Positions 39,501 through 46,119 of a stretch of 46,119 nucleotides of DNA are shown here, piece after piece; positions within the stretch are counted from its first letter, which is position 1, and each line of letters opens with the position of its first letter. Location of the stretch: NCBI GenBank assembly GCA_902768065.1, contig CACXJP010000010.1, positions 2,536 to 48,654 of the forward strand, read 5' to 3'. Made by a program: the position numbers and the translations under genes. Source of the stretch: an uncultured Erysipelotrichaceae bacterium. Lineage in GTDB: Bacteria > Bacillota_I > Bacilli_A > RF39 > UBA660. Below the pieces are notes generated by a model. The model was not told the origin of the DNA. It did not search any database and was given only the letters and a program-made list of their open reading frames with translations.

Positions 39501-40445
39501 TTAATTTTGTATTACTTTTTCTAAAACTCTTGGCTTAACAAATTCTAATTCCCATTGTTGAGGTCTTAATTGGTGCATTTGTTTGCAAAATTGTATTTCT
39601 TCCCAAATCCTATCTGTAGTTTCTTTATCACCATAAAACTTTAATAATATATCATAAGAATACTCATACAATTCATCTCTATCAAACAAAGGCATTGGGT
39701 TTCCTTTATAATTTGCATGATCATTAACGATACCCCATTCCCATTGTTCTAAAGTTTCATCATAATCTTCATCATCAGACCAAAAATCCATAATTAGTTT
39801 TTGTTTTTCTTCTAATGACCAATTTGGATTTCTAAGTATCCAATATCTTATATCAAAGTCTCCTGAACCATGAGCTTGAGTATCACTTAACGAACTAAAT
39901 AAACCAGCCATGTACATATTACCAGTTTTTGCTCCTACAGGATTAATAGAGCCACCAAACTCAGTATACATAGTTTGTTCATCTGTAATGCCTTTTTCAT
40001 CTAGTTTTTTTGAATATTCATTCATAACATTTTCATGTCTCACAGTACCAATTTTATTCATTGCCTCATCAACTGCAAAAGCTTTTTGCTCATCTGTTAG
40101 TTTTAGATTAGGATTATATAAAGTCATTAGTAAATATGAATAACCACCATTGCTATAGCCATCTAAAACGATTCTAGAAATTTGTCTATTAGAATATATT
40201 AGATTTACAAGTTTTTTATATATTTCTTTATCAATACTGTCATAATCTAAAAGTATATCTTCACATATTGCTAAACCATTTACTAAATCTCTTTCGCCAA
40301 ATTTATCTTTAGTTGGTTTAATTGCCCATTCTAATAATTCTCTATTATTTTTAATTGAACTCCAAATTTCTTCTGGATTACCAACTTTTGAATCACAATA
40401 TTTTGCATAAAATAGTTTATCTTCTATTTTTTTAAAATCTTCCAT
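39501..40445 (-). CDS. Hypothetical protein, probable element 2 cargo
   Basis: 314 residues, soluble, acidic and Trp-rich. Recognisable stretches are IWSSIKNNRELLEWAIKPT, RIVLDGYSNGGYSYLLMTLY and ILRNPNWSLEEKQKLIMDFW; the last resembles helical-repeat motifs but I can name no family. It is on the opposite strand to the mobilisation genes, with GGGAGG 9 bases before ATG. Its position between the relaxase and the retron suggests accessory cargo such as defence or immunity, without direct evidence. Confidence 0.65.
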   Translation of the reverse strand: MEDFKKIEDKLFYAKYCDSKVGNPEEIWSSIKNNRELLEWAIKPTKDKFGERDLVNGLAICEDILLDYDSIDKEIYKKLVNLIYSNRQISRIVLDGYSNGGYSYLLMTLYNPNLKLTDEQKAFAVDEAMNKIGTVRHENVMNEYSKKLDEKGITDEQTMYTEFGGSINPVGAKTGNMYMAGLFSSLSDTQAHGSGDFDIRYWILRNPNWSLEEKQKLIMDFWSDDEDYDETLEQWEWGIVNDHANYKGNPMPLFDRDELYEYSYDILLKFYGDKETTDRIWEEIQFCKQMHQLRPQQWELEFVKPRVLEKVIQN

Positions 40446-40561
40446 AACAAAACCTCCCTGAAAATCTATAAATATTATATCATAATTATTTTAAATTTTT
40501 CTTAAAATTGTTATTTAACAAAGATTTATTATGAAAAAGTATATTTTTTTAGTAATATAAA

Positions 40562-40590
40562 TATACAAATATAAATTATTAATGTATAAT
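40562..40590 (+). promoter_or_regulatory. Possible promoter of the retron RNA
   Basis: TATACA (40562-40567), a 17-base spacer and a consensus TATAAT (40585-40590). If used, the RNA would begin near 40597 and include only part of the proposed a1 repeat at 40591-40598. Confidence 0.45.
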
Positions 40591-40914
40591 ATTATTAGTT
40601 CTAAAGGTGCTCACGGATCTAATCAATCCAAAGCCCCAATATTGGTCAAAAATTGACGAGAAGATTTTATCTTCGCCTTCTTTTAAAGCGGCACGAGATA
40701 ATTAACTTATATAAGTAATACTATTATTATAGTAATAATAAAATAAGTTTAAGTATGATGGCTGTAGTAAAAGAAATATCGCCCTATATAAAATAAATAT
40801 GGGGCAGGAAATTGTTAATTATTATATTAAGTGTCTAGCACAATATCTCCGATAATTATAAGATATGGGGCACACTGAAACTTTAGTCGCGAATAAAGTT
40901 GATGTGCTAATAAT
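40591..40914 (+). ncRNA. Candidate retron msr-msd RNA
   Basis: About 320 noncoding bases upstream of a small gene and a retron-type reverse transcriptase. The ends can pair: ATTATTAG (40591) with CTAATAAT (40907), as expected for retron a1/a2 repeats. Inside are GGAT/ATCC, GAAGAT/ATCTTC, a nine-pair stem ATAATTAAC (40698) with GTTAATTAT (40814) enclosing further hairpins such as GCCCTATA/TATGGGGC, and ATATCT/AGATAT plus AACTTTA/TAAAGTT near the 3' end. Retron RNAs are partly copied into multicopy single-stranded DNA. The exact msr and msd limits and the branching G are not settled; it is longer than many known retron RNAs. Confidence 0.55.
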
Positions 40915-40933
40915 TATGAAAGGAGGTATACTT

Positions 40934-41140
40934 ATGGTATCCAATGTGATTAAATTCGTTGAAAAACATAAAAACGAGTTATTGGTTATTCTATCTTTAG
41001 GACTGACATTTAATTTTAGCGTTAGTTTTACTTGTAATGGTGAGTTTAATATTAACTTTAAAACTTTAGTATTTGTTTATGCCGGGTACCAAGTAATTAA
41101 ACAAATAACTAAAGTTATTGCAAAAAAACACACTAGATAA
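40934..41140 (+). CDS. Small membrane protein, candidate retron effector
   Basis: 68 residues from the ATG at 40934, 7 bases after AGGAGG; a longer frame from 40865 would lie in the structured RNA. Two hydrophobic segments are visible, NELLVILSLGLTFNFSVSF (about 14-32) and LVFVYAGYQVI (about 49-59), with basic ends. Small one- or two-helix membrane proteins are known effectors in some retron defence systems (for example the 2TM protein of Ec48), where loss of the retron complex frees them to damage the membrane. Its place between the RNA and the reverse transcriptase fits, but the role is inferred. Confidence 0.65.
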   Translation: MVSNVIKFVEKHKNELLVILSLGLTFNFSVSFTCNGEFNINFKTLVFVYAGYQVIKQITKVIAKKHTR

Positions 41141-41217
41141 TTAACAATTATTTTTGTAAGTTTATTATTATGAATAAATTTACAAAAGTAATTGTTTTTT
41201 TGTGAGGTGAATTATTT

Positions 41218-42168
41218 ATGGATTTTAGCCTATGTCCTTTATATGAATTATCAAGAAAAAGAGATTTAAATAGTATTATAAAAACAAAAGTACATAATAC
41301 AAATATATATAATTTACAATATAAACCTTATATTGAAAAAAGACCAAAAAAAAGATTGATAGAAGCTCCTAAAAAAGAATTAAAGATACTACAAAAAAGA
41401 ATAAAAAAAGAACTTGATTACTTAATCTTTCCAGAAAATGTTTTTTCAGGAATAAAAGGAAGGTCATATATTGATAATGCATATTATCATATTAATTCAA
41501 ATTATTTTATAAAAATGGATTTAAGTAAGTTTTTCCCAAATACAAATCGTGAAAAAATTTATAAATTTTATAAAGATAAAATGAAGATGAAAAGTGATAT
41601 TGCAGCAATATTAACTGATCTATCAAGCGTAGATATTACAAATATGATGAGTGACGAGGTTAAATCATTTATAAATGAAAAAGGAATTAGACATACTAAT
41701 CATTTACCATCTGGATCGCCAATTAGTAGCATTTTATCATATTTAGCAAATATAGATATGTTTAATGAATTAAATTCATTAGCAAAAAAATATAATTGCA
41801 TAGTTTCGTTTTATGTTGATGACATAATATTTTCAAGTAAATACAAAATACCCAAATCGTTAATTAATAAAGCAGAGAAAATAATTACTAAATATGGGCA
41901 AATAGTAAATTTAGATAAAACTAAATCTTATATTACAAATGATTTTAAAAAAATAACTGGTTGCGTAATAAAAAATCATGAATTAATTATTCCAAATAAA
42001 ACTAAATACAAAATTGCTAAATTATTAAAACAAGACAATTATACACAAAAAGAAATTAATAGTATTTTAGGATTAATAAATAATGCACATCTATTTAATA
42101 GAACTAAATATAATGATTTACAATATAAAATTAAAAATAATTGTTTAAAAAGTAAAAAAGTGTGTTAA
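41218..42168 (+). CDS. Retron-type reverse transcriptase
   Basis: 316 residues, the size of a retron reverse transcriptase. Motifs in order: RLIEAPKKELKILQKRI (the initial Arg-Pro region), the retron-specific NAYYH (about 87-91), FIKMDLSKFFPN with the first catalytic Asp, LPSGSPISSILSYL (about 162-175), SFYVDDIIF with the catalytic Asp pair (about 200-201), and KKITGCVI, the counterpart of the VTG motif of retrons. It would copy the upstream RNA into msDNA. GTGAGGTGAA lies 7 bases before ATG. It follows the small membrane protein by 77 bases. Codon use is as AT-rich as its neighbours. Confidence 0.9.
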   Translation: MDFSLCPLYELSRKRDLNSIIKTKVHNTNIYNLQYKPYIEKRPKKRLIEAPKKELKILQKRIKKELDYLIFPENVFSGIKGRSYIDNAYYHINSNYFIKMDLSKFFPNTNREKIYKFYKDKMKMKSDIAAILTDLSSVDITNMMSDEVKSFINEKGIRHTNHLPSGSPISSILSYLANIDMFNELNSLAKKYNCIVSFYVDDIIFSSKYKIPKSLINKAEKIITKYGQIVNLDKTKSYITNDFKKITGCVIKNHELIIPNKTKYKIAKLLKQDNYTQKEINSILGLINNAHLFNRTKYNDLQYKIKNNCLKSKKVC

Positions 42169-42233
42169 AATATATTTAGTGATTAGTTGTTTATCAACTT
42201 TTACTATTAGGAGTTTCGAATAACCTTTGTTAT

Positions 42234-42240
42234 CGCTCCA
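42234..42240 (+). repeat. Candidate att repeat, right end of element 2
   Basis: CGCTCCA with TTCGA 14 bases before it; it is followed by AAATTATTATATTAGGAA, which resembles the ATATGATAGGAA that follows tRNA-Gly. A hairpin GGAG...ATAAC/GTTAT...CTCC spans 42210-42239. Confidence 0.55.
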
Positions 42241-42338
42241 AATTATTATATTAGGAATTGATAAAAAAACAATCCACAGAACTTGTGAAAAATCATGAGT
42301 TTTTTTATGCAAAAAAAAGAGCTTTTATACTTGCTCTG

Positions 42339-42737
42339 TTATTTTTTTATTACTTTATTTATTATTCTTTTTATTAATTTTTTTGGTTGAACTTTAGATT
42401 TATTTATATAAAATTCATCACAAAAATTGGTATTTATATGTTGTTCATTTTCTAATGTACCAGATAATTCTTTTAATCTTACTCGAATCAATTTATCTTC
42501 AACATTAAATAATCGTGATAATAATATTATATTATTATTCTTATAACATTCATCTATTCCACCTAAATAATTTACAGTATCTAAAAATGGCTCTTTTGGA
42601 AGTAATAAGCACATTGCAAAGTAAGATGCTTCAAAATCCTCTTTTTCAGACTCATTTTTTATTTTTTTGTCACATAAAATCACATCATAAAAAAGATTTA
42701 TGCTATCAATAGTATCTCGTCTTGCAAATCTATCCAT
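42339..42737 (-). CDS. Short ImmA/IrrE-like protein without HExxH
   Basis: 132 residues. The segment EDFEASYFAMCLLLPKEPF (about 33-51) matches the region after the active site in ImmA/IrrE peptidases (E-x-x-A-x-x-F-A-x-x-L-L-M-P), and LLSRLFNVEDKLIRVRLKEL (about 72-91) matches the helical part with the usual variation of V-S-x-x-x-x-x-x-R-L-x-x-L. The HELGH motif that normally precedes this by ~25 residues is absent; the start is genuine, with CGGAGGATG 4 bases before ATG. It may be a truncated, inactive or regulatory form. It sits just outside the right att repeat. Confidence 0.65.
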   Translation of the reverse strand: MDRFARRDTIDSINLFYDVILCDKKIKNESEKEDFEASYFAMCLLLPKEPFLDTVNYLGGIDECYKNNNIILLSRLFNVEDKLIRVRLKELSGTLENEQHINTNFCDEFYINKSKVQPKKLIKRIINKVIKK

Positions 42738-42863
42738 AATACATCCTCCGATTTTTTATACTATCACACTTACTTGAAAAAGTAAACAAATGTAATAGAA
42801 AGTAACTATTGAGATTATATGTTATATTATTTTATAAATAAAAAGTGTTGATTAATCAACACT

Positions 42864-43775
42864 TTATTTTTTTTCCATTTTAACAAAAACGTAATGATCA
42901 TCATCATATTTAAATGTAAATTCATATGAATCTAATTTATCCAAATATTTATCGGTAAATTCTTTTTCAAATGTATCTTTATTAGTTTCACTATATTTAT
43001 AAGAAACTTCTTCACCCTTTATTGTTGCGGATAACATAGGATCATCAGGATCATTATCACTTGCTTTCATAGAAACATAACCAACATTTACTGTTAAAGT
43101 ATCACCTTTTACTTTAGCATTTTGAACAAAATAGTTTCTATAGTGAGGTCCTTCTGCACCTCCACATCTACAATCTAATTGAACAAAAACATCTTTGTCT
43201 TCCATGTAATCAAAAACACGACCCCATTTAGAAAAATCTGATTTTGGCATTTCTTGGTTTTTACCAAATAAATTTTTATATACAGAGTTTAAATCTTTGT
43301 ATTCATAATATTCTGCTGTCCCAGTATCACAGCCTCCACCATTTTTTATACTAAACTCTGAAGAATTTAATTTTACTGAATAACTTTGACCATCTTTAAT
43401 TGCATTTGGATTATTCTCATAGAAGTAGAAACAACTTCCTATTTTTTTCTTTGAATTTACAATATTATTAATGGTAACTACATCTTTTGTCATACCATCA
43501 TATCCAGTTTCGTCTGTATAAATATTATCCCATAGCATTTCAACATAATATTTATCAATCAATTCTTTAGCCTTAGCTGTGCTGTAATCTTTGTCACTAT
43601 CTGTTGTTTTACTATTTTTTTCTTCAGTCTTTTCTTTTGTAATACCAAGTTTTTCAAATACACCTTTTTCATAGCATATATAACCACATAATCCAAGAAT
43701 TATAAGTACTAATAATACTATGATTATTATTGATCCTTTACCGCTTTTCTTATTTGGAATATCACTTTTTTCCAT
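42864..43775 (-). CDS. Membrane-anchored extracellular protein (paralogue of 14510)
   Basis: 303 residues from the ATG at 43775 (AAGGAGG 8 bases upstream); upstream in-frame codons to 43976 lie in the next gene. One membrane segment (about 14-36, SIIIIVLLVLIILGLCGYICY), an acidic linker and an extracytoplasmic domain with Cys pairs (including CRCGG). The order and the C-terminal LDSYEFTFKYDDDHYVFVKM resemble the 14510 protein. A CACTTTTTATT/...AAAGTGTTGATTAATCAACACTTT stem serves as terminator (about 42841-42866). Function unknown. Confidence 0.7.
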   Translation of the reverse strand: MEKSDIPNKKSGKGSIIIIVLLVLIILGLCGYICYEKGVFEKLGITKEKTEEKNSKTTDSDKDYSTAKAKELIDKYYVEMLWDNIYTDETGYDGMTKDVVTINNIVNSKKKIGSCFYFYENNPNAIKDGQSYSVKLNSSEFSIKNGGGCDTGTAEYYEYKDLNSVYKNLFGKNQEMPKSDFSKWGRVFDYMEDKDVFVQLDCRCGGAEGPHYRNYFVQNAKVKGDTLTVNVGYVSMKASDNDPDDPMLSATIKGEEVSYKYSETNKDTFEKEFTDKYLDKLDSYEFTFKYDDDHYVFVKMEKK

Positions 43776-43905
43776 AAAAATCCTCCTTACTTTATACACT
43801 AATTCTAACATATAAATAAAATGATAATTATATTTTTTATTTATCGTAATGTAAAATTTGTCAATATTATTAATATAAAAGAAAAAAGTAGGGTAGCCTA
43901 CTTTT

Positions 43906-44790
43906 TTAGTTAATCTTAAATTTTTTATTTGTATCTTTTTTTTCACCTTTTTTATGAACATTATCAGGGATTTCAAAATCTTTTGAAGCAGCTTCCATCA
44001 TTAATTCTGGATGAGCAAATAAATACTCGATAGCCTTTACAGCTCTACAGAAATAAAAACCATCTCCAATTCTTTCATCTAATGTTATTCCCATATTCAT
44101 CATATATTTTCCATTTTCTTCACGTATATCACCAAACGTTACCAATCCAGATGAAGTTCCAAGGTTAGCTAAATTATGATAAATTCCAGGTACTCTAAAT
44201 GTACCAATATTTGATACTATCATAGAACTGTAGTAAATGTTCTCATCAGCAATAGATCCAGGTAGACCAAATTTTCTATCCCACCATTTTAATATACCAA
44301 CTAAAGTAGATCTTGCAGGTCTCCAGATGTGCCCTAATTTATCAACTACATTATTAGCACCATCAGTAGCAGCATCTGATTTTTTATCTCTTATTTTATC
44401 AATTTTTTCTTTCAAATTTTTAGATACATCCATTATAGTGTCTTTATCATTTACAGTTAAGCATGTCATAAATTCTTCACTTTTATCATTGAATTCAGCC
44501 TTAGCAACAAATGCAATTGTTACATCATCATGTTCATATAATGTTCTATTTTGTACAAATCTATTTAGCTTGGGATACTTATATAGTATTTTTCCCATAA
44601 TATGAACAAATCCATGGAAAAAAGTGATATTTTCATTTTCTTCTTTAAGCTTTTTTATATATTTCACAAATTCAGATACATCAATATCTTCATTTATAAA
44701 AACCTCTGCTTCACATCTGTTTGGTTTTAAATCAAACATAATATTTTGCATACCAGTTACGTCTTTAACTTTATGTCCTTTTCTTGCCAT
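43906..44790 (-). CDS. Free-standing 2-oxoacid dehydrogenase acyltransferase-like domain
   Basis: 294 residues. The whole protein resembles the C-terminal catalytic domain of E2 acyltransferases (chloramphenicol acetyltransferase fold): FFHGFVHIMGKILYKYPKLN at the start, DVTIAFVAK, SSMIVSNIGTFRVPGIYHNL, and MGITLDERIGDGFYFCRAVK at the end. The normal catalytic motif there is DHRxxDG; here it reads DERIGDG, so the His is replaced by Glu. There is no lipoyl domain. It may be inactive or have a different chemistry. It has GAAAGAGGT 11 bases before ATG; there is a 130-base gap to the following minus-strand gene. Confidence 0.8.
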   Translation of the reverse strand: MARKGHKVKDVTGMQNIMFDLKPNRCEAEVFINEDIDVSEFVKYIKKLKEENENITFFHGFVHIMGKILYKYPKLNRFVQNRTLYEHDDVTIAFVAKAEFNDKSEEFMTCLTVNDKDTIMDVSKNLKEKIDKIRDKKSDAATDGANNVVDKLGHIWRPARSTLVGILKWWDRKFGLPGSIADENIYYSSMIVSNIGTFRVPGIYHNLANLGTSSGLVTFGDIREENGKYMMNMGITLDERIGDGFYFCRAVKAIEYLFAHPELMMEAASKDFEIPDNVHKKGEKKDTNKKFKIN

Positions 44791-44910
44791 ATTCTAAAAC
44801 CTCTTTCCTATTGTTATAAAAATATTATATCATTAATTATATAATCATATCAATAAAGTAAAGAATATCATTTTATAGTTTGTTATGTTAGAATAATATT
44901 GGTGATATAA

Positions 44911-45315
44911 ATGAAGGTATTAACATTAAAACAACCATGGGCAACTCTTGTCGCAGAAGGTATTAAAAAGTATGAATTTAGATCATGGAAGACAAAATAT
45001 AGAGGAAAGTTATTAATACATGCAGGAGCTGGAGTTGATAAAAAAGAATTAAAAAGATTTGAAAAATTAAAACTTGATTATCCATCAAAAAGAATTATCG
45101 CAGAAGTAGAGTTAGAAGATTGTTTAAAGATAGATGAAGAATTAAATAATAAAATAATTGCTGAAAATAATATTGCTTATGGCTCAAAAAAAAGAGAAGG
45201 CTATGCCTGGAAATTAACTAATATTAAAAAGATAGAATCAAAAGAAATAATAAATGGAAAACTTGGTTTATGGAATATAGATAATTATGGAGGAGAAAAA
45301 TATGATAGACAGTAA
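44911..45315 (+). CDS. ASCH-domain protein
   Basis: 134 residues. MKVLTLKQPWATLVAEGIKK, then KYEFRSWKTKYRGKLLIHAG, and a final YAWKLTNIKKI are the signature of ASCH domains: the QPWA... start, a strand with ExRxW and the RG..LIHA strand. ASCH proteins bind RNA or nucleosides, and some bacterial members are N4-acetylcytidine amidohydrolases or nucleases. The start follows TTGGTGAT by 6 bases. The 3' end overlaps the next gene by 14 bases. Confidence 0.88.
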   Translation: MKVLTLKQPWATLVAEGIKKYEFRSWKTKYRGKLLIHAGAGVDKKELKRFEKLKLDYPSKRIIAEVELEDCLKIDEELNNKIIAENNIAYGSKKREGYAWKLTNIKKIESKEIINGKLGLWNIDNYGGEKYDRQ

Positions 45316-46119
45316 TATATATGATGGTGGAAGACATGAATCACAAATTGAAGAATGTAGTGAGAATATTAAATCAAAAAATATAATATCATTTTCTTAT
45401 GTTGGAACAGATTATGTAGTATCAGCAAAAAAAGAAGATAACAAAGTTCAAATATCTGCCAAAGGTGGAGGAAAGTATAATTTAAGAGATGGTAGCTATT
45501 TTATTATAAAATATGATACTGAAGATGATAGTATTTTTAAATTGCTTCAAGATGTAATCGACGAGAATCATGAAACTCGTGGAAATGGTCATTGTACAAA
45601 TGTAGCTGGATTACCTGCAGGAATAGGTGACACATTAAATGTAGTATATGATTCAGGAGAAAAACTATATAAGTATTCAAATCAATGTCCAACAGTATCT
45701 CCTGAATCAGTAAAGAGATTTTATGATATCTTTCATGAGTATGTAAAAAAAGAAGGATATGATTTCACTTCCGCAGGATCTAATGTTAAATTATTTGATG
45801 ATCCAGATGAAGAATATGTTCAAGGAACATGGAAAGGTAAACATTTTGGTGATGATATAGAAGTTACATTTAATGAAAATAAAGTAACAATATCTGCTAA
45901 TGGAAAAATAGTAGATGAAGAAGAATATACTATCTTTGAAGGTATAATAGTATCAAATAAACTTAAGGATGGTATTGAAAAAGCAACTTCATATCATGAT
46001 TATGAATTTTTTAAAGTTGTATCACATATGACAAAAAAGAATTGGTTCACTATAACAGCATACTTTGTAGAAAACAGTTACTCTACATGTGATCTAATGA
46101 ATTTTGATAAAGAAAAACC
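45302..46119 (+). CDS. Hypothetical protein (partial, runs off the right edge)
   Basis: At least 272 residues, without a stop before the window end. The start at 45302 overlaps the ASCH gene by 14 bases, with GGAGGAGAA ahead, so the two are translated together. The first ~150 residues contain GLPAGIGDTLNVVYDS and CPTVSPESVKRFYD; about 180-260 look like beta strands (EEYVQGTWKGKHFGDDIEVTF, KVTISANGKIVD), possibly a lipocalin-like barrel. I recognise no family. Confidence 0.65.
   Translation, partial: MIDSNIYDGGRHESQIEECSENIKSKNIISFSYVGTDYVVSAKKEDNKVQISAKGGGKYNLRDGSYFIIKYDTEDDSIFKLLQDVIDENHETRGNGHCTNVAGLPAGIGDTLNVVYDSGEKLYKYSNQCPTVSPESVKRFYDIFHEYVKKEGYDFTSAGSNVKLFDDPDEEYVQGTWKGKHFGDDIEVTFNENKVTISANGKIVDEEEYTIFEGIIVSNKLKDGIEKATSYHDYEFFKVVSHMTKKNWFTITAYFVENSYSTCDLMNFDKEK

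Noticed and set aside
40881..40913. Alternative retron a1/a2 pairing (CTAAAG-GTGC at 40601 with GCAC...CTTTAG at 40870)
   Set aside because: It needs a seven-base bulge; the perfect eight-pair ATTATTAG/CTAATAAT is simpler, although the TATAAT directly before it leaves the RNA start uncertain.
40865..40933. A longer N-terminus for the small retron-associated protein
   Set aside because: It would start inside the structured RNA without a ribosome site; the ATG at 40934 has a strong AGGAGG.

Overview
Organism. The window is very AT-rich and almost all genes have strong AGGAGG-type ribosome binding sites. It carries spore-coat genes of the CotJ type, a CIRCE heat-shock operator, low-GC promoters and tRNA genes with encoded CCA. 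This points to an uncultured, anaerobic, low-GC member of the Firmicutes (Bacilli/Erysipelotrichia/RF39-like, related to Mollicutes). The standard code reads all genes intact with Trp as TGG, yet none of the 40 gene ends I could read (including the frameshifted gene) uses TGA: about 33 are TAA and 7 are TAG.

Layout. 1-424: start of a 3-hydroxyacyl-CoA dehydrogenase (cut by the window edge) and tRNA-His, both on the minus strand. 548-1625: a CotJA/B-like plus CotJC pair. 1842-6776: a 1644-residue protein of unknown function with degenerate repeats and a C-terminal nucleotidyltransferase module. 6838-7073: two tandem copies of a structured RNA, each followed by a competing terminator, leading into an ABC-2 exporter operon (7148-9697). 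9706-14437: two GNAT acetyltransferases and unknown membrane/secreted proteins. 14510-21644: a membrane-anchored protein, a CIRCE-controlled ClpB without its N-domain, a membrane protein, a frameshifted S66 peptidase and a second ABC exporter. 21653-24328: sirtuin, secreted glucosaminidase and a HExxH protein. 24403-25653: a roughly 630-nt structured RNA with its own promoter and terminator, followed by an OapA-like membrane protein; I call this an OLE RNA locus. 25691-30360: kinase-like protein, ABC-F ATPase, thioredoxin-like protein, PH-domain protein and an unknown anchored protein.

Mobile region. tRNA-Cys and tRNA-Gly (30433-30589) are followed by two related integrative mobilizable elements in tandem. 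Each has the same left-end hairpin and terminator, a small conserved protein, an attenuator-like leader, a large serine recombinase and a MobV relaxase. The seven bases CGCTCCA that end tRNA-Gly recur at the junction between the elements and near the right end, suggesting a tandem array at about 30583-35414 and 35408-42240. Element 1 carries a pMV158-like oriT hairpin and a histidine phosphatase. Element 2 carries an unknown 314-residue protein and a retron (structured RNA, small membrane protein, reverse transcriptase), a likely anti-phage cargo.

Right flank. An ImmA/IrrE-like remnant, a membrane-anchored paralogue of the 14510 protein, a free-standing acyltransferase domain with a substituted catalytic motif, an ASCH-domain protein and a protein running off the right edge.
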